From positions 1 to 7,459 of the forward strand of contig JAEZDW010000048.1 of NCBI GenBank assembly GCA_023417955.1: 7,459 bases of DNA, given 5' to 3'. The translations under genes were made by a program, and so were the position numbers. The stretch comes from Bacteroidota bacterium. Lineage in GTDB: Bacteria; Bacteroidota; Bacteroidia; Cytophagales; Cyclobacteriaceae. This document shows, in pieces, positions 6,212-7,459 of this stretch (its first letter is position 1; each line of letters begins with the position of its first letter). A model generated the notes under the pieces. The model worked only from the letters and a program-made list of their open reading frames with translations, did no database searches and was not told the origin of the DNA.

Positions 6212-6992
6212 ATCGATTCATCTGCGCAAACAGGGACTTGAGGAAGAGAACTGTAATAAGGACGGCAACGCCACATATGAAACCGAGGATTATCGTTACT
6301 GGCAGACTGAGTTTCTTATAAGCGAGGAGTGATTCAAATTCCTTGACGACGCGAAGTGAAGAAATTTCCGATAGTTGCATCTGAAGCTCGGCTTTCTCCC
6401 GGAACAATTCAACCGTTTGTTCATACAATAACGCCGGATTCAGATAGGTTGCCTGTACGTTACCCGAAACCTGCTGTTTTACATTCTCCATAGCGGACAA
6501 TTCCCCGTCGATTTTTGCGATCAGACTGGTGTAGTAGATCTGCCGTTCACTTCGATGCAGCTTGATTATGTCCGTTGAATCGATGACGTTTATCACAGCT
6601 GCTTGCAGTTTTGGGAAGGCATGCGGATCAGTCACTCGAGCGGTGGCCTTAATCAGGATGGTTCGGTAATTCTGTTTAAGTGATACATTTCCCTCGAGGA
6701 TATCAAACTTGAGACGAAGAATTTTTGAAAGATTCTCCTCAGAAAGTCCGGGGAGCTGTTTGACCTCGTCAATCTGGTCTAACAGAAACTCACCCTCTTG
6801 TTTGGTCAATAGCGACGTTTCAATCAGCATGCTGGACTGGAACCGGTCAGATGAAACAAAATGATAAACAACACCGATCGCAATCCCCGCCAAGGGAAGC
6901 AGGATGGTTAACATCATGTTCCTTCGAAGGGTCTCGTACGAAGCGATAGCTACCTCGAGAAGGCTGATGTCATTGGAGCTATTCCTTTCCAT
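6210..6992 (-). CDS. Wzz/chain-length-determinant-like membrane protein
   Basis: Probable regulator of surface polysaccharide chain length or export (polysaccharide co-polymerase class), in the inner membrane with a periplasmic helical domain. The 260-residue form has a membrane segment at about 27-45, then FQSSMLIETSLL, which fits the beta-strand that follows TM1 in Wzz proteins. A long helical, coiled-coil-prone periplasmic region (about 145-225, rich in Glu, Gln and Leu) leads to a second membrane segment (about 229-252) preceded by KKLSLP, where the family carries a proline-containing motif. No C-terminal tyrosine-kinase domain is present. ATG at 6992 is chosen; an in-frame TTG at 7022 would add ten residues, and neither has a good ribosome binding site. 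It lies 9 bases before ccmB and diverges from a nucleotide sugar dehydrogenase, which supports a polysaccharide role. The exact subfamily is uncertain. Confidence 0.75.
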   Translation of the reverse strand: MERNSSNDISLLEVAIASYETLRRNMMLTILLPLAGIAIGVVYHFVSSDRFQSSMLIETSLLTKQEGEFLLDQIDEVKQLPGLSEENLSKILRLKFDILEGNVSLKQNYRTILIKATARVTDPHAFPKLQAAVINVIDSTDIIKLHRSERQIYYTSLIAKIDGELSAMENVKQQVSGNVQATYLNPALLYEQTVELFREKAELQMQLSEISSLRVVKEFESLLAYKKLSLPVTIILGFICGVAVLITVLFLKSLFAQMNR

Positions 6993-7046
6993 GTTGGCAA
7001 GTTTAGAGATTTTGAGACTCAATTACGCGTGGAATTTTAATTTATT

Positions 7047-7054
7047 TAGCTTTG
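7047..7054 (+). promoter_or_regulatory. Candidate -7 promoter box for the nucleotide sugar dehydrogenase
   Basis: TAGCTTTG, followed by CA, matches the Bacteroidota -7 consensus TAnnTTTG. It lies 67 bases before the ATG at 7122, implying a leader of about 60 bases. A TTTG -33 element at the standard spacing is not evident. No equally good box was found on the minus strand for the Wzz-like gene; TATTATTG in the A/T-rich stretch near 7110 is a weaker candidate. Confidence 0.45.
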
Positions 7055-7121
7055 CAATCCGTTTTTTGACGTTCCGCGTTGGAATGCATAAGCGATTGAG
7101 CAATAATAAAATTGAATTGAA

Positions 7122-7459
7122 ATGCAAAAGATTGGTGTTATCGGCCTGGGTTATGTCGGGCTTCCGTTAGCTGTAGAATTTGGAAAAAAAATCGACGTTG
7201 TAGGCTTCGACATAAATTCGGAACGGATCGAGGAACTGCAGCAGGGCGTGGATCGGACGAAGGAAGTAGAAACTGAGGAACTTAAATCCGCCAACCGACT
7301 GGTATATACATCAGATCTTAAGGATTTGCACGATGTCACGGTCTTTATCGTCACTGTTCCCACTCCGGTTGATGAATTCAAAACGCCTGACCTTCGCCCG
7401 CTTCGCAGTGCCAGCAGAACTGTCGGAAGGGTACTCAAGAAGGATGATATAGTCATATA
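7122..7459 (+). CDS. Nucleotide sugar dehydrogenase, TviB/WbpA type (3' end cut by window edge)
   Basis: NAD-dependent enzyme that oxidises C6 of a UDP-N-acetylhexosamine to a uronic acid, a precursor of acidic surface polysaccharide. Only the first 112 codons are visible and they stay open to the window edge. The N-terminus MQKIGVIGLGYVGLPLAVEF is the Rossmann NAD-binding fold with GxGYxGxP at 8-15. Asp30 in VGFDIN is at the position that binds the adenosine ribose. GVDRTKEVETEEL (42-54) and TVPTPVDEFKTPDL (78-91) are characteristic of the UDP-N-acetylglucosamine/galactosamine dehydrogenase branch rather than UDP-glucose dehydrogenase. The catalytic Cys and the C-terminal domain lie beyond the window. 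The start is ATG with an A/T-rich leader and no Shine-Dalgarno. The gene diverges from the Wzz-like gene and probably opens a polysaccharide locus. The precise substrate cannot be told from this fragment. Confidence 0.92.
   Translation, partial: MQKIGVIGLGYVGLPLAVEFGKKIDVVGFDINSERIEELQQGVDRTKEVETEELKSANRLVYTSDLKDLHDVTVFIVTVPTPVDEFKTPDLRPLRSASRTVGRVLKKDDIVI

Noticed and set aside
6993..7022. Ten-residue N-terminal extension of the Wzz-like protein from TTG 7022
   Set aside because: ATG at 6992 is the more usual codon and leaves a normal cytosolic tail before the first membrane segment. There is no ribosome binding site to favour the TTG, though it is not excluded.
7021..7100. Imperfect inverted repeats around ACGCGTGGAA and TTCCGCGT in the divergent spacer
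   Set aside because: The arms match only with a base missing and the inner TTCC/GGAA pairs are four bases long, within chance for this spacer; not strong enough to call an operator.
7151..7456. Minus-strand open frame over the nucleotide sugar dehydrogenase
   Set aside because: The plus-strand frame encodes an unmistakable Rossmann NAD-binding domain; the opposite frame is serine/threonine-rich shadow coding.

Overview
The window reads as a chromosomal segment from a member of the Bacteroidota. A Chitinophagales, Cytophagales or Sphingobacteriales-like aerobe is plausible but cannot be fixed from the sequence. The signs are a Rho factor with an extra acidic/proline-rich N-terminal region, a cytochrome c maturation cluster with a signal-peptide-bearing CcmD and a Cys-type CcmE, mostly absent Shine-Dalgarno sequences, and promoter elements resembling the Bacteroidota -7 box TAnnTTTG. 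No mobile element, CRISPR array, tRNA or rRNA was seen.

Layout. Bases 1-1289 (+) hold the 3' part of rho, followed by a strong intrinsic terminator (1311-1347). A 197-base convergent spacer (1348-1544) holds only short inverted repeats. From 6992 down to 1545 a compact minus-strand gene series runs, in transcription order: a Wzz-like two-membrane-segment polysaccharide chain-length protein (6992-6210), ccmB (6200-5529), ccmC (5514-4840), ccmD (4853-4638), ccmE (4542-4138) and ccmF (4079-1545). Spacings are 9, 14, -14 (overlap), 95 and 57-58 bases, so these look like one operon with a possible internal promoter in front of ccmE. Diverging from the Wzz-like gene across a 129-base spacer is the 5' end of a TviB/WbpA-type nucleotide sugar dehydrogenase (7122 to the window edge, +). 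This is probably the start of a surface polysaccharide locus that continues outside the window.

How the genes work together. CcmB and CcmC belong to the System I haem-handling complex that, with CcmD, loads haem onto the membrane-anchored chaperone CcmE. CcmF then transfers haem from CcmE to apocytochrome c. The ATPase subunit CcmA and the thiol/apocytochrome factors CcmG and CcmH are not in this window. CcmE carries a CxxxY haem-attachment motif instead of the classic HxxxY. Together with the absence of ccmH here, this resembles the System I* variant. The Wzz-like protein and the nucleotide sugar dehydrogenase belong to a different pathway, export and assembly of acidic surface polysaccharide. 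The window therefore spans the junction between a housekeeping respiratory cluster and a polysaccharide region.

No wholly new system is evident. The points most worth a second look are the variant haem-binding motifs in CcmE and CcmC, the enlarged periplasmic domain of CcmF, and the Wzz-like gene lying where ccmA might be expected.
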